64,000 bases of DNA from Rheinheimera pleomorphica (GCF_011634895.1 NZ_SIRR01000031.1:1-64000), one strand, 5' to 3'. Numbered from the stretch's first letter, positions 44,541 to 55,037 are shown. A program made the numbers and translations. Notes: a model not told the origin generated them from the letters alone.

Positions 44541-45079
44541 CAGCCATGCTCCAACGCAGTTAACGCCGCAGGATACAACGCCAAAATCCCGCTTTGGCCC
44601 TGCATATCGCCGATTAGCCAGATTTGTTCAAACGGATGGCGTTTAGGCATGTGTAACGCCCGGTAATGTTGCAGAATATCGCGCCGGGTCCACAGCGGAT
44701 TGGCATTTCGGATCACTAACCATACCCGCTCAGTATTATAGCTTTTCTCAGCCTTGTTACTGATCAGCCGGTTAAGTGCGGTTAACAGCCGGTGTTGCGC
44801 CGGCGTGCGCAGTAGTGCCAACAGCTCTTTATGGGTATTCTCACCCAGTTCCCGTCCCAGTATATGCATGGCTTCGGCTTCACTGCCGTACAGGTGGGCA
44901 ATTTCCAGATCGAGCTTCTGCTCATCATAATAACAGGATACGTCAGGCCGGGCCGGCTCATTATGCCAGATATGACGCATTTTTATGCCAAAGCGCTGCT
45001 CGTAAAGCCGCATAAACAAGCGTGCGGCTTCATGTTCTAATTGTATTTTCTCTTCATTGCCGTTCATCGGTTGTAGCAT
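44540..45079 (-). CDS. Unknown cytosolic protein, 179 aa
   Basis: The protein is soluble and mixed alpha/beta. The stretch RPDVSCYYDEQKLDLEIAHLYG has the spacing of a PD-(D/E)xK nuclease core (acidic residue, then an acidic pair before a hydrophobic strand), but a catalytic Lys is not obvious, so this is only a suggestion. It overlaps the rhodanese gene by 26 bp. ATG at 45079 is used; another at 45067 is equally possible. No family is recognised. Confidence 0.7.
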   Translation of the reverse strand: MLQPMNGNEEKIQLEHEAARLFMRLYEQRFGIKMRHIWHNEPARPDVSCYYDEQKLDLEIAHLYGSEAEAMHILGRELGENTHKELLALLRTPAQHRLLTALNRLISNKAEKSYNTERVWLVIRNANPLWTRRDILQHYRALHMPKRHPFEQIWLIGDMQGQSGILALYPAALTALEHG

Positions 45080-45383
45080 GTGTTTGCTTCAAACTGTCAT
45101 AGCCGCCTTCGTTAGTTAGCCGACGATAACCTAACTGTTGCAGTGCCTCAATAGCAATACCAGCACGACGGCCAGACCCGCAATACAGTGCAATATTAGT
45201 GTTTTTATCCAACTTAAGTTCAGTAACGCCTGTTGCTATTTCTGTATGTGGAATATTGACAGCACCTACAAGATGACCGGCGGCATACTCATCCGCACTG
45301 CGCACATCTATCCATACCGTTTTTCCCGGTGTCGTAGCACAGGCAGACAGCAGTAAAAACAGGCTTAATATCAGGTATTTCAT
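45054..45383 (-). CDS. Rhodanese-domain lipoprotein
   Basis: The 109-aa protein has a lipoprotein signal (LLLSAC, Cys15) and one rhodanese domain with the active-site loop CGSGRRAG. It resembles PspE-type single-domain thiosulfate sulfurtransferases, but is lipid-anchored. The role is unclear; sulfur transfer or redox signalling in the envelope is plausible. Confidence 0.9.
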   Translation of the reverse strand: MKYLILSLFLLLSACATTPGKTVWIDVRSADEYAAGHLVGAVNIPHTEIATGVTELKLDKNTNIALYCGSGRRAGIAIEALQQLGYRRLTNEGGYDSLKQTHATTDERQ

Positions 45384-45411
45384 TTTGCTTCCCTCTTCAC
45401 TGTCACTCTAG

Positions 45412-46035
45412 CTAAATAGCAGGTGTGAAATAATATTGCCAGATTTCCAACATCACCGGAACCACTGACAACACCAGGATCACTGCCATACAAATATTAA
45501 AGATGCGTTGAAACAACGCCTGGGTTAGCACAGTGCGCAAGGCCGCACCAAACACCAGCCAGACGCCCACACAGGGAAAGGCAACCAACAAAAAGGCACT
45601 GGTAATAATACCGACTTCCTGCCAGTAAATGCCCCCTACAGTAGTAAAAGCAGCCACAGCGCCGCTGGCCATTACCCAGGCTTTACCATTAATCCACTGG
45701 AACAGTGCCGCCTGTATAAAACTAAACGGCTTACTTTTACCCTGTTCTATCGCTTTTGGCTCTGCACTGGCTATATGCCAGGCCAGCCATACCAGATAAG
45801 CGACACCTAATACTTTAATTAACTGGTGCAAATGGAGGTAGCGTTCAAACACCACACCAAACCCCAGCCCCACCAACAGTACCATCAAAGGAAAGCCAAG
45901 ACAGATACCCAACCAATGCGGCACACTGGCCTTAATACCATAGTTAACACCAGAGGACATGATCATGACATTATTCGGCCCGGGGGTAATGGTGGTAGAA
46001 AAGGCAAAAAACAGCACTGCAAGAAACAAATCCAT
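45412..46035 (-). CDS. LysE/RhtB-family exporter
   Basis: The 207-aa protein has about six membrane segments and the family signature TITPGPNNVMIMSSGVNYG near the N-terminus. LysE/RhtB proteins export amino acids or related metabolites; the substrate cannot be read from the sequence. It is divergent from the DUF3185 gene. Confidence 0.92.
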   Translation of the reverse strand: MDLFLAVLFFAFSTTITPGPNNVMIMSSGVNYGIKASVPHWLGICLGFPLMVLLVGLGFGVVFERYLHLHQLIKVLGVAYLVWLAWHIASAEPKAIEQGKSKPFSFIQAALFQWINGKAWVMASGAVAAFTTVGGIYWQEVGIITSAFLLVAFPCVGVWLVFGAALRTVLTQALFQRIFNICMAVILVLSVVPVMLEIWQYYFTPAI

Positions 46036-46163
46036 GCTAAACCCGTATCAGAATTGGACATTTGCTACTGATAATACCAGACTTAGTACGCTTTGATAGT
46101 GGTTTATCAAGGCAGTGCGCCGGTTTACAGCTGCACATTAAAACAAAAACAATGGAGAATTAA

Positions 46164-46358
46164 ATGAATAAAATTATTGGCTTAGCTGTTTTGGTTGCGG
46201 GAATTGTGTTGCTGTACTTCGGCTACACCGAATATAACTCTACCGCGTCTCAGGTCACTGAAGTGGTCACCGGTAATCCGACTGATAATGCCATCTGGTT
46301 TTTAGTGGGGGGCGCTGTGGCAGCTATTATTGGCCTGGGTTTATTACTCAAAAAATAA
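46164..46358 (+). CDS. DUF3185-family small membrane protein
   Basis: The 64-aa protein has two membrane segments (about residues 4-22 and 44-61) joined by a short polar loop rich in Thr and Ser. It matches the DUF3185 pattern, a small protein of unknown function. GGAG lies before the ATG. A terminator follows, shared with glnS. Confidence 0.85.
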   Translation: MNKIIGLAVLVAGIVLLYFGYTEYNSTASQVTEVVTGNPTDNAIWFLVGGAVAAIIGLGLLLKK

Positions 46359-46376
46359 CCCTGCTCTCTAACAGCA

Positions 46377-46402
46377 CCAAAGGCCGCAATGCGGCCTTTG
46401 GT
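46377..46402. terminator. Bidirectional terminator between the DUF3185 gene and glnS
   Basis: ACCAAAGGCCGCA and TGCGGCCTTTGGT form a long stem. The T-runs after it are poor in both directions, but the position between convergent genes fits. Confidence 0.75.
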
Positions 46403-46421
46403 CTGTATCAGCTAACAGCTT

Positions 46422-48089
46422 TTACTCTTCTTCTTTACCCCAACTGTCGCGCAGGCCAACCGTGCGGTTAAACACCAGCTTCTCAGCTGTCGAGTCGCGG
46501 TTATCAGCACAGTAGTATCCCTCGCGCTCAAACTGATAGGCCTGCTCGGCTTTAGCCTGTTGCAGTGACGGTTCTACCAGGCCCTGTTTCACTACCAATG
46601 ACTGCGGGTTCACTACGGTTAAAAAGTCTTCCTCGGCCCCCGGGTTGGCGACACTGAATAAACGGTCATATACCCTGAACTCAGCGGGCACGGCATGGCT
46701 TGCTTCAACCCAATGAATAACACCGCGCACTTTGCGGCCATCTGCCGGGTTTTCACCCAGGGTTTCTGGCAAATAGCTGCATTTTAGCTCGATAATATTG
46801 CCAGCGGCGTCTTTTATGACTTCATCAGCATGAATAACATAGGCATTACGCAGCCTTACATCGCCGCCTAATACCAGACGCTTATACTTTTTGTTCGCTT
46901 CTTCACGAAAATCGGCACGGTCAATATACACCACCGGGCCAAATGGCAGTTTACGGCTGCCCATGGTGTCATCTTTCGGATGATTCGGCGCCTCTACCCA
47001 CTCGATGCCATCGGCCGGGTAATTGCTGATCGTCACTTTAAGCGGATCCAGTACCGCCATAGCACGCGGCGCTGCGGCATCTAAATCTTCGCGAATACAG
47101 GCTTCTAATGCGCTCATTTCGATGACATTATCCTGCTTGGTAACCCCTATGCGCTTGGCAAATTCACGGATCGCAGCAGGGGTATAACCACGGCGACGCA
47201 GGCCAGCAATGGTTGGCATACGTGGGTCATCCCAGCCAGAAACCACTTTTTGCTCTACCAGGGTTTGTAACTTACGCTTGCTCATTACCGCGTATTCCAG
47301 ATTTAAGCGGGAAAACTCAATCTGCTGCGGGTGGCTTGCAATAGTAATGTTATCCAAAATCCAGTCATACAAGCGGCGGTTATCCTGAAACTCCAGCGTA
47401 CATAATGAATGTGTAATGCCTTCAAGCGCATCAGAAATACAGTGGGTAAAATCGTACATCGGGTAGATGCACCACTTGTCACCGGTCTGATGGTGATGAG
47501 CAAATTTCACCCGGTAAATCACCGGGTCGCGCATACACATAAAACTAGACGCCATATCAATTTTGGCGCGCAGCGAGCATTCACCCTCTTTAAAACCACC
47601 GGCGCGCATTTTTTCAAACAGCGCCAGGTTTTCTGCCGGGCTGGTGTCGCGTGTTGGGCTGACTTTACCCGGCTGGGTTAGGTTGCCGCGATACTCGCGC
47701 ATTTGCTCGTTGTTAAGAAAACAAACATAAGCCAGGCCTTTGTTAATCAGTTCAACGGCATAACCATAAAGCTGCTCGAAATAATCAGACGAGTAACGTA
47801 CGGCGCCATCCCACTGAAAACCCAGCCAGTTTACGTCGCGCTGAATCGATTCAACAAACTCAACGTTTTCTTTTTCCGGGTTGGTATCGTCAAAGCGTAA
47901 ATTGCACTTGCCCTGGTAATCCTGCGCTATACCAAAATTCAAGCAGATAGATTTAGCATGGCCAATATGCAGATAACCGTTTGGCTCTGGTGGAAAACGG
48001 GTTTGCACCGTATTGTGCTTGCCGGAAGCTAAATCGGTATCAATAATTTGCCGGATAAAATTGGTTGGGCGATGTTCTGCGTCCGCCAT
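46422..48089 (-). CDS. glnS: Glutaminyl-tRNA synthetase
   Basis: GlnS charges tRNA-Gln. The 555-aa class I synthetase has the HIGH motif in [14 protein letters not shown] and the KMSKS equivalent VMSKRKL. The C-terminal anticodon-binding barrels are intact (length near the E. coli 554 aa). It stands alone as a single transcription unit. Confidence 0.97.
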   Translation of the reverse strand: MADAEHRPTNFIRQIIDTDLASGKHNTVQTRFPPEPNGYLHIGHAKSICLNFGIAQDYQGKCNLRFDDTNPEKENVEFVESIQRDVNWLGFQWDGAVRYSSDYFEQLYGYAVELINKGLAYVCFLNNEQMREYRGNLTQPGKVSPTRDTSPAENLALFEKMRAGGFKEGECSLRAKIDMASSFMCMRDPVIYRVKFAHHHQTGDKWCIYPMYDFTHCISDALEGITHSLCTLEFQDNRRLYDWILDNITIASHPQQIEFSRLNLEYAVMSKRKLQTLVEQKVVSGWDDPRMPTIAGLRRRGYTPAAIREFAKRIGVTKQDNVIEMSALEACIREDLDAAAPRAMAVLDPLKVTISNYPADGIEWVEAPNHPKDDTMGSRKLPFGPVVYIDRADFREEANKKYKRLVLGGDVRLRNAYVIHADEVIKDAAGNIIELKCSYLPETLGENPADGRKVRGVIHWVEASHAVPAEFRVYDRLFSVANPGAEEDFLTVVNPQSLVVKQGLVEPSLQQAKAEQAYQFEREGYYCADNRDSTAEKLVFNRTVGLRDSWGKEEE

Positions 48090-48318
48090 AATGCGCTGTA
48101 TCCTTAAATGCTTAACGAAAAATATCGCGGCATTATAGCAGCAGAAAGCTGACTGACCACTGCGTAAAAAAAGATTTTACGACCAATATTATCTTCCACC
48201 AATTATCAGTCTTGTGTTCAAGCTGATAACTCTGCCAGTTATGTGCCCCACGCAGCATCTGTCATGATATTTAAGTCAGCTTCACAACGGAGTTGATAAA
48301 AATAATGGAGAATTAATT

Positions 48319-48438
48319 ATGCAAGAGTTATCGGTACAACAAGTTGAAGATGTCAACGGTGGATTTGTCGGCGAGCTTATTGCGGCAGTATTTGTCGCAG
48401 GAGCAGTGTATGGCTTTATCAAAGAAATTTTAGCTTAA
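48319..48438 (+). CDS. Double-glycine leader peptide 1 (bacteriocin-like, 39 aa)
   Basis: The short gene starts with ATG at 48319 behind a GGAG site. It encodes a leader MQELSVQQVEDVNGG of the double-glycine type (hydrophobic residues at the usual -4, -7 and -12 positions), cut after GG by peptidase-containing ABC transporters. The mature part would be 24 residues, hydrophobic, with a GxxxG motif (GAVYG) and a charged end KEILA. GxxxG in each partner is the mark of two-peptide (class IIb) bacteriocins. The next gene follows after 14 bases. No transporter or clear immunity gene is near. Identification rests on motif only; a signalling peptide is the other option. Confidence 0.75.
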   Translation: MQELSVQQVEDVNGGFVGELIAAVFVAGAVYGFIKEILA

Positions 48439-48452
48439 GGAGCTGAGTGAAC

Positions 48453-48584
48453 ATGAGAGAACTACAATTAAGTGAAGTACAAGCAGTCGATGGTGGCAGC
48501 CTTCTGGACACTTTAGGGATGGCATGGGATGCTGGCGTATCTGTTGGTAGTCAAATAGCAGCATTCTTTAAATCGTTATTCTAA
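48453..48584 (+). CDS. Double-glycine leader peptide 2 (bacteriocin-like, 43 aa)
   Basis: The gene starts at 48453 behind AAGGAG. Its leader MRELQLSEVQAVDGG closely parallels that of the first peptide. The mature part would be 28 residues and amphipathic, with GVSVG (GxxxG), a Trp, and a terminal FFKSLF. The two mature parts differ in sequence while the leaders match, as expected for a pair processed by one transporter and acting together. A terminator follows. Confidence 0.75.
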   Translation: MRELQLSEVQAVDGGSLLDTLGMAWDAGVSVGSQIAAFFKSLF

Positions 48585-48616
48585 ATAAAGCACTGCTCTT
48601 TTGAGCCGACTTTATA

Positions 48617-48647
48617 ATAAAAAACCCGCTGTGATAGCGGGTTTTTG
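48617..48647. terminator. Bidirectional terminator between peptide 2 and sucD
   Basis: AAAAACCCGCT and AGCGGGTTTTT arms (48620-48646) form a strong stem around GTGAT. T-runs on both strands fit the end of the peptide operon and of sucCD. Confidence 0.9.
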
Positions 48648-48666
48648 TTGAACCTAAGCGAAGAAA

Positions 48667-49539
48667 TTACCAGCCGGTCAATTCTTTCAGTGCTTTACCG
48701 ATATCGGCTAAGCTCTTAACGGTTTTCACACCGGCATCTTCCAGTGCTGCGAATTTCTCATCCGCAGTACCTTTACCACCAGAGATGATGGCACCAGCGT
48801 GGCCCATGCGCTTACCAGCAGGTGCAGTAACACCGGCAATGTAAGATACAACAGGTTTAGTCACGTTAGCTTTGATGTAAGCAGCAGCTTCTTCTTCTGC
48901 AGAACCACCGATTTCACCGATCATTACGATGGCTTCAGTTTGTGGATCTTCTTGGAATAACTTCAGGATGTCGATGAAGTTAGAACCTGGGATTGGGTCA
49001 CCACCGATACCAACACAGGTAGACTGGCCGAAACCGTAATCAGTAGTTTGTTTTACCGCTTCATACGTCAGAGTACCTGAGCGTGACACGATACCTACTT
49101 TACCTGGCTTGTGAATGTGGCCTGGCATGATACCAATTTTACATTCGCCCGGAGTGATAACGCCTGGACAGTTAGGACCGATTAAGCGTACGCCTAATTC
49201 GTCACACTTAACTTTGGCATCCAGCATATCCAGGGTAGGAATACCTTCAGTGATACAAACGATCAGTTTGATACCACCGTTAGCCGCTTCCAGGATAGAG
49301 TCTTTACAGAAAGGCGCTGGTACATAGATTACTGATGCTTCTGCACCCGTTGCTTCTACCGCTTCTTTTACCGTGTTAAACACTGGCAGACCTAAGTGCG
49401 TTTGACCGCCTTTACCTGGCGTTACACCGCCAACCATCTTAGTACCGTAAGCAATGGCTTGCTCAGAGTGGAAAGTACCCTGTGCACCAGTGAAACCCTG
49501 ACAAATTACTTTGGTATCTTTATTAATTAAAACGCTCAT
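48667..49539 (-). CDS. sucD: Succinyl-CoA synthetase alpha subunit
   Basis: SucD carries the CoA site and the phospho-His of succinyl-CoA synthetase. The 290-aa protein has the N-terminal CoA fold ([19 protein letters not shown]), [16 protein letters not shown] and the active-site His in [13 protein letters not shown]. It lies ten bases after sucC. Confidence 0.97.
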   Translation of the reverse strand: MSVLINKDTKVICQGFTGAQGTFHSEQAIAYGTKMVGGVTPGKGGQTHLGLPVFNTVKEAVEATGAEASVIYVPAPFCKDSILEAANGGIKLIVCITEGIPTLDMLDAKVKCDELGVRLIGPNCPGVITPGECKIGIMPGHIHKPGKVGIVSRSGTLTYEAVKQTTDYGFGQSTCVGIGGDPIPGSNFIDILKLFQEDPQTEAIVMIGEIGGSAEEEAAAYIKANVTKPVVSYIAGVTAPAGKRMGHAGAIISGGKGTADEKFAALEDAGVKTVKSLADIGKALKELTGW

Positions 49540-49549
49540 TGCTTACCCC

Positions 49550-50716
49550 TTATGCCTTAGCCGCTGCAGCTACAACTTTCTGTGCAGCGCCAGTCAGGTC
49601 TGTATCAGCGATAATGTTCAGGCCGCTTTCAGACAGCACTTTTGCACCAACTTCTGCGTTGTTACCTTGCAGGCGAACAACTACGGGTACTTTAACGCCA
49701 ACTTCTTTCACTGCGCCGATTACGCCTTCAGCGATCATGTCACAACGCACGATACCACCGAAGATGTTGATGAATACGGCTTTAACAGCGTCATCAGACA
49801 GGATAATTTTGAATGCTTCCACTACGCGCTCTTTAGTCGCGCCGCCGCCAACGTCTAGGAAGTTAGCTGGTTGGCCACCGTGCAGTTTAACGATGTCCAT
49901 GGTACCCATTGCCAGGCCAGCACCGTTAACCATACAACCGATATCACCACCTAAAGCCACATAGTTCAGCTCCCACGAAGCAGCGTGCGCTTCACGTGGA
50001 TCTTCCTGTGATGGGTCTTGCATTTCTTTCAGTTCTGGGTGACGGTACAGTGCGTTGCCATCGATAACCAGTTTGGCATCTAAACAGTGCAGATCACCAG
50101 CTGGTGTGATAACCAGCGGGTTTACTTCTAACAAGGCCAGATCTTTTTCCTGGAACAGTTTAGCCAGACCCATGAAAATTTTCACGAACTGGTTAACTTG
50201 CTTGCCTTCAAGGCCCAGTTTGAAAGCTAACTCGCGGCCCTGGTAAGGCTGAGCACCTACCAATGGATCGATAGCGGCTTTTAAAATTTTCTCTGGGGTT
50301 TCGTGGGCAACGGTTTCAATTTCCACGCCGCCTTCAGTAGAAGCCATAAACACGATACGACGTGAAGAGCGATCTACTACCGCACCTAAATACAGCTCTT
50401 TGGCGATATCAGTGCAGGTTTCAACCAGAATACGGCTTACCGGCTGACCTTTTTCGTCTGTCTGGTAAGTTACCAGGTTTTTACCCAGCCATTTCTCTGC
50501 GAAAGCTTTGATCTCTTCTTTGCTCTTGACCAGTTTAACGCCACCCGCTTTACCGCGGCCACCAGCGTGAACCTGTGCCTTGACAACGAACATATCGCCG
50601 CCGATTTTATCTGCAGCTGCTACCGCTTCTTCAACTGTAGCTGCGGCGATGCCTTTAGATACAGGCAAACCATATTGGGCAAACAGTTGCTTACCCTGAT
50701 ACTCGTGCAAATTCAT
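49550..50716 (-). CDS. sucC: Succinyl-CoA synthetase beta subunit
   Basis: SucC binds the nucleotide and succinate. The 388-aa protein has an ATP-grasp fold beginning [12 protein letters not shown], with [11 protein letters not shown] and the Mg-binding LEVNPLVIT, and a C-terminal domain with [13 protein letters not shown]. Its length is normal (E. coli 388 aa). A terminator before it separates it from sucAB. Confidence 0.97.
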   Translation of the reverse strand: MNLHEYQGKQLFAQYGLPVSKGIAAATVEEAVAAADKIGGDMFVVKAQVHAGGRGKAGGVKLVKSKEEIKAFAEKWLGKNLVTYQTDEKGQPVSRILVETCTDIAKELYLGAVVDRSSRRIVFMASTEGGVEIETVAHETPEKILKAAIDPLVGAQPYQGRELAFKLGLEGKQVNQFVKIFMGLAKLFQEKDLALLEVNPLVITPAGDLHCLDAKLVIDGNALYRHPELKEMQDPSQEDPREAHAASWELNYVALGGDIGCMVNGAGLAMGTMDIVKLHGGQPANFLDVGGGATKERVVEAFKIILSDDAVKAVFINIFGGIVRCDMIAEGVIGAVKEVGVKVPVVVRLQGNNAEVGAKVLSESGLNIIADTDLTGAAQKVVAAAAKA

Positions 50717-50806
50717 GGCTATTTTCCGTTCATTTGAATATGGAGGCTACCCTTGTGGTGCAGCCTGACTTTTGATCGGCGCATATTATAGTGCCAATCG
50801 GTTCGA

Positions 50807-50842
50807 TAAAAAATGCTGTTGCCCTAAAACAACAGCATTTTT
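50807..50842 (-). terminator. Terminator between sucB and sucC
   Basis: AAATGCTGTTG and CAACAGCATTT arms (50811-50840) are followed on the minus strand by TTTATCG. It ends the sucAB transcript, with possible read-through into sucCD. Confidence 0.85.
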
Positions 50843-50861
50843 AGTTACTTTTTTTGGATAA

Positions 50862-52070
50862 TTAGATATCCAGCAGAATGCGGGTTGGATCTTCCAGCAA
50901 CTCTTTAATGGTCACTAGGAAGCCGACAGACTCTTTACCATCGATAATACGGTGATCGTATGACAGTGCCAGATACATCATCGGCAGAATTTCCATCTTG
51001 CCGTCTACCACCATCACGCGGTCCTGGATTTTATGCATACCCAGAATAGCGGATTGTGGTGGGTTGATAATGGGTGTAGACATCAGTGAACCAAATACAC
51101 CGCCGTTGGTGATGGTGAAATTACCGCCGGTTAAGTCATCCATCGCCAGCTTGCCATCACGGCCTTTTAGCGCCAGATCTTTAATGGCTTTTTCAATTTC
51201 CGCCAGGTTCATCTTGTCGCAATCACGCAGTACCGGTGTTACCAGGCCACGTGGTGTAGACACGGCGATGCTAACGTCGAAATAGTTATGGTACACAATA
51301 TCGTCGCCATCGATAGCGGCGTTAACTTCCGGGAAACGCTTAAGCGCTTCAGTTACCGCTTTAACATAGAACGACATAAAACCTAAACGAATACCATGAC
51401 GTTTTTCGAACACGTCCTGATATTGCTTACGCAGGTCCATAATCGGCTTCATGTTCACTTCGTTAAAGGTAGTTAACATGGCAGTTGAGTTTTTCGCTTC
51501 CAGCAAACGGTTAGCGATGGTCTTGCGTAAACGCGTCATAGGTACACGTTTCTGGCTGCGATCACCGGCTACCGCTGCAGGTGCTGCTGCAGGCGCTGCG
51601 GCTTTGGCAGGCGCGCCGGCAACGAATTTTTCAACGTCTTCTTTGGTGACACGGCCATTTTTGCCGGTGCCTTTAATTTTGCTGGCATCTAAGCCTTTTT
51701 CTGCAATCATCCGGCGTACTGAAGGGCTTAAGGCATCGTCATTGCTATCGTCAGATTTTGCATCAGCTGCAGCCGGAGCCGCGGCTTTGCTGTCGTCCTG
51801 CTTAGCGGGCGCATCGTCTTTTTTCGCTGCTGGCGCACCGCCGGCTTCCATCTTACCGATCACCTGCTCTGCCGTTACCGTAGCGCCGGTGTCATGAATG
51901 ATTTCGCCCATTACACCATCGGCCTGGGCAACCACTTCAAGCACTACTTTGTCGGTTTCAATATCCACTAATACCTGATCACGTGTAACAGCTTCACCTG
52001 TTTTAACGTGCCAGGTGGCGATGGTTGCATCTGCAACAGATTCTGGCAGTACGGGTACTTTAATTTCCAC
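50862..52070 (-). CDS. sucB: 2-oxoglutarate dehydrogenase E2 (dihydrolipoyl succinyltransferase)
   Basis: SucB transfers the succinyl group to CoA in the oxoglutarate dehydrogenase core. The 402-aa protein has one lipoyl domain (Lys41 in ETDKVVLEV), an Ala/Pro-rich linker, an E1/E3-binding domain ([14 protein letters not shown]), a second flexible linker and the catalytic domain with [11 protein letters not shown] (His and Asp). It starts with GTG at 52070 behind AGGTG. Two mutually exclusive hairpins lie between sucA and it. Confidence 0.96.
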   Translation of the reverse strand: MEIKVPVLPESVADATIATWHVKTGEAVTRDQVLVDIETDKVVLEVVAQADGVMGEIIHDTGATVTAEQVIGKMEAGGAPAAKKDDAPAKQDDSKAAAPAAADAKSDDSNDDALSPSVRRMIAEKGLDASKIKGTGKNGRVTKEDVEKFVAGAPAKAAAPAAAPAAVAGDRSQKRVPMTRLRKTIANRLLEAKNSTAMLTTFNEVNMKPIMDLRKQYQDVFEKRHGIRLGFMSFYVKAVTEALKRFPEVNAAIDGDDIVYHNYFDVSIAVSTPRGLVTPVLRDCDKMNLAEIEKAIKDLALKGRDGKLAMDDLTGGNFTITNGGVFGSLMSTPIINPPQSAILGMHKIQDRVMVVDGKMEILPMMYLALSYDHRIIDGKESVGFLVTIKELLEDPTRILLDI

Positions 52071-52084
52071 TTTTTCACCTTTTA

Positions 52085-52128
52085 CCGGTTGGTCTTATTT
52101 CGTTCAACCGGCCCACTACCGGGGCCGG
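52085..52128 (-). promoter_or_regulatory. Two alternative hairpins between sucA and sucB
   Basis: CCGGTTG (52085-52091) can pair with CAACCGG (52105-52111). The overlapping CCGGCCC (52108-52114) can pair instead with GGGCCGG (52122-52128). Both cannot form together. They lie just before the sucB ribosome site in the transcript, where they could set the E1 to E2 ratio; no T-run is present. Confidence 0.4.
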
Positions 52129-52136
52129 ACAATGTA

Positions 52137-54947
52137 TTATTTAATGCTTAGGGCGTCGTTAACCAAAGCCTGTTGCTGCTTATTATGCACCGACAGATAG
52201 CCAACAGCAGGCGATGATGATGCATCACGGCCAGCGTAAGTCAGGTAACCTGCTTTAGGGATAGCAGAGCGGAAATGGTGCTGACTACAGTACCAGGCGC
52301 CCTGATTTTGCGGTTCTTCCTGACACCAGACAAAGTCAGTAACATGTTGGTATTGGCTTAATACTTCGGCCATCTCGTCATGCGGGAACGGATACAGCTG
52401 TTCAACACGCACGATCGCCACATCTTTCTGTTCACGCTTGCGGCGCTCTTCCAGCAGTTCGTAGTACACCTTACCGCTACAGAACACCACGCGTTTGACA
52501 TCTGCTGGCTTGATATCGTCAATCTCGCCAATCACGTTATGGAACTTACCGGCTGCCAGCTCTTCCAGTGTTGAGGTGGCCAGCGGATGACGCAGTAACG
52601 ACTTAGGCGACATGACGATTAACGGCCGGCGCATTGGACGTACCATCTGGCGACGCAGCATATTAAACACTTGCGCTGGCGTCGTCGGCACACACACTTG
52701 CATATTGTGATCAGCACATAGCTGCAGGAAACGTTCTAAGCGGGCTGATGAGTGTTCAGGCCCCTGGCCTTCATAACCATGCGGCAATAACAGCGTTAAG
52801 CCACACAGACGGCCCCACTTTTGCTCGCCTGAACTTAAGAACTGATCAATAACCACCTGGGCACCGTTAGCGAAGTCACCGAACTGGCCTTCCCAAATCA
52901 CCATGGCACGTGGCTCTGCAGTAGCATAACCATACTCAAATGCCATTACCGCTTCTTCTGATAACGCCGAATCGTAAACCTGGAACGGGCCCTGCTCGTC
53001 GCTAATATGCTCAAGCGGTGTATAAGTGCTGCCATCAGCCTGGTTATGCAAAACCGCATGACGATGGAAGAAAGTACCACGGCCAGAGTCCTGACCGACA
53101 ATACGAATGCGGCTACCATCGGCAACGGTTGAGGCATAGGCCAGAATTTCGGCAAAACCCCAGTCAATTTTCTTCTCGCCAGCAAGCATTAAAGCCCGGT
53201 CTTCATACACCCGGCCAACCTGACGCTGCAAAGTGTGACTTGCTGGGATGCTGGTAGCCTTTTTGCCCAGCTCAACCAGTTTTTCTACCGACACGCTGGC
53301 ATCATAGGTTGCATCCCAATCATGACCTAAAAATGGTGTCCAATCGACAGAGCTTTCTGTCATCGGCCGCCACTCTTCTACCACGCAATCGCCTTTATCC
53401 AGTGCATCGCGGTATTGCTCGGTCATTTCGCTAATTTGCTCAGCGCTGAACAACCCTTCAGCAATTAACTTTTTCGCGTAAATTTCACGCGGTGTCGGGT
53501 GCTTTTTAATCTTCTGATACATCAACGGCTGCGTTGCATTTGGCTCATCCGCTTCGTTATGGCCGTTACGGCGATAACACACCAGATCGATTACCACATC
53601 GCGCTTAAAGGTGTTGCGGTAATCCACTGCCAGCTGAGCTACAAATACGACGGCTTCCGGATCATCACCGTTAACATGGAAAATCGGCGCCTGTACCATC
53701 TTAGCGATATCGGTACAGTACTCGGTAGAGCGGGTGTCTTCCGGATTTGACGTGGTAAAACCGACCTGGTTGTTAATCACCAGGCGGATGGTACCGCCAA
53801 CTTTAAAGGCACGGGTTTGCGAAATGTTAAAAGTTTCGGCTACCACACCCTGACCGGCGAAAGCAGAATCACCATGGATAGTAATGGGCAGCGCCAACGA
53901 GCCATCAGTACAGCCGCGACGGTCTAAACGGGCACGTACTGAGCCCATCACCACAGGGTTTACAATTTCAAGGTGTGACGGGTTAAACGCCAAGGCTAAG
54001 TGCACATTGCCGCCACTGGTTTCGAAATCTGACGAAAAGCCCATATGGTATTTCACGTCACCAGCACCAACGACCTCATACTTACCGGCAAACTCATCAA
54101 ATAATTTCGACGGGTTTTTACCCAGCACGTTAATTAAGGTGTTTAAACGGCCGCGGTGCGCCATACCGATAACACAATCTTTGGCGCCCTGCTCGCCGGC
54201 ACGATGGATCATCGCCTTCAGCATTGGGATCATGGCGTCGCCGCCTTCTAAACCAAAACGCTTAGCACCTGGGAATTTTGACGCCAGGTATTTCTCTAAA
54301 CCATCAGCCGCCACTAAGCCCTTTAAAATACGGGTTTTAGCCGCTTTGTCATAAGAAGGTGCAGACTGAATAGACTCCAGACGTTGCTGGATCCAACGTT
54401 TTTCGTCAGTCGATACGATGTGCATGTATTCAGCACCGATAGAACCACAGTAGGTTTTCTCCAGTGCTTTATGCAACTCACCCAGTTTCATCGTTTCTTT
54501 GCCAATGGCAAATGATCCAACATTAAACTCGGTATCGTAATCACTTTCAGACAGGTCGTGATAAGACAGCTCTAAATCGCGTACCCGCGACTGCTTCCAC
54601 AAGCCCAGCGGATCAAGATTGGCCTGCTGATGACCACGGAAACGATACGAGTTAATAAGCTGCAACACCTTAACCTGACGGCTGTCCGCGGCAGTACCTG
54701 AGTTGACCACCACCACTTCACGGTGTTTATTCCGGGCCAATTCGGCAAACTGTTGCCTGACGTCTGAATGACGGGTTTCTAGATCAACACCGTCAAGTTT
54801 TGGCAGCTTGGCGAAAAATTCACGCCATTCATCACCAACGCTGGTAGGTTCAGCTAAGTAGGATTCATAGAGCTCATCGACATAGGCCATATTGCCGCCG
54901 CCCAGATGAGAAGACTCTAACCACGCCTTCATTACACCTTCGTGCAT
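52137..54947 (-). CDS. sucA: 2-oxoglutarate dehydrogenase E1
   Basis: SucA decarboxylates 2-oxoglutarate with thiamine diphosphate. The 936-aa protein starts MHEGVMKAWLESSHLGG like other SucA proteins and has the family motifs GMAHRGRLNTL, HGDSAFAGQGVV (ThDP and Mg binding) and CYRRNGHNEADEP. Length is normal (E. coli 933 aa). AAGGGA precedes the ATG. It follows sdhB after about 100 bp that hold a terminator. Confidence 0.97.
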   Translation of the reverse strand: MHEGVMKAWLESSHLGGGNMAYVDELYESYLAEPTSVGDEWREFFAKLPKLDGVDLETRHSDVRQQFAELARNKHREVVVVNSGTAADSRQVKVLQLINSYRFRGHQQANLDPLGLWKQSRVRDLELSYHDLSESDYDTEFNVGSFAIGKETMKLGELHKALEKTYCGSIGAEYMHIVSTDEKRWIQQRLESIQSAPSYDKAAKTRILKGLVAADGLEKYLASKFPGAKRFGLEGGDAMIPMLKAMIHRAGEQGAKDCVIGMAHRGRLNTLINVLGKNPSKLFDEFAGKYEVVGAGDVKYHMGFSSDFETSGGNVHLALAFNPSHLEIVNPVVMGSVRARLDRRGCTDGSLALPITIHGDSAFAGQGVVAETFNISQTRAFKVGGTIRLVINNQVGFTTSNPEDTRSTEYCTDIAKMVQAPIFHVNGDDPEAVVFVAQLAVDYRNTFKRDVVIDLVCYRRNGHNEADEPNATQPLMYQKIKKHPTPREIYAKKLIAEGLFSAEQISEMTEQYRDALDKGDCVVEEWRPMTESSVDWTPFLGHDWDATYDASVSVEKLVELGKKATSIPASHTLQRQVGRVYEDRALMLAGEKKIDWGFAEILAYASTVADGSRIRIVGQDSGRGTFFHRHAVLHNQADGSTYTPLEHISDEQGPFQVYDSALSEEAVMAFEYGYATAEPRAMVIWEGQFGDFANGAQVVIDQFLSSGEQKWGRLCGLTLLLPHGYEGQGPEHSSARLERFLQLCADHNMQVCVPTTPAQVFNMLRRQMVRPMRRPLIVMSPKSLLRHPLATSTLEELAAGKFHNVIGEIDDIKPADVKRVVFCSGKVYYELLEERRKREQKDVAIVRVEQLYPFPHDEMAEVLSQYQHVTDFVWCQEEPQNQGAWYCSQHHFRSAIPKAGYLTYAGRDASSSPAVGYLSVHNKQQQALVNDALSIK

Positions 54948-55037
54948 TTAGTTTCCCTTAATTTCCGCGCACCTGGAAAAAGTAGCAAAAAAACGGCCCG
55001 GCTGCATACAACCAGGCAATTTTTCATGCACATACCA

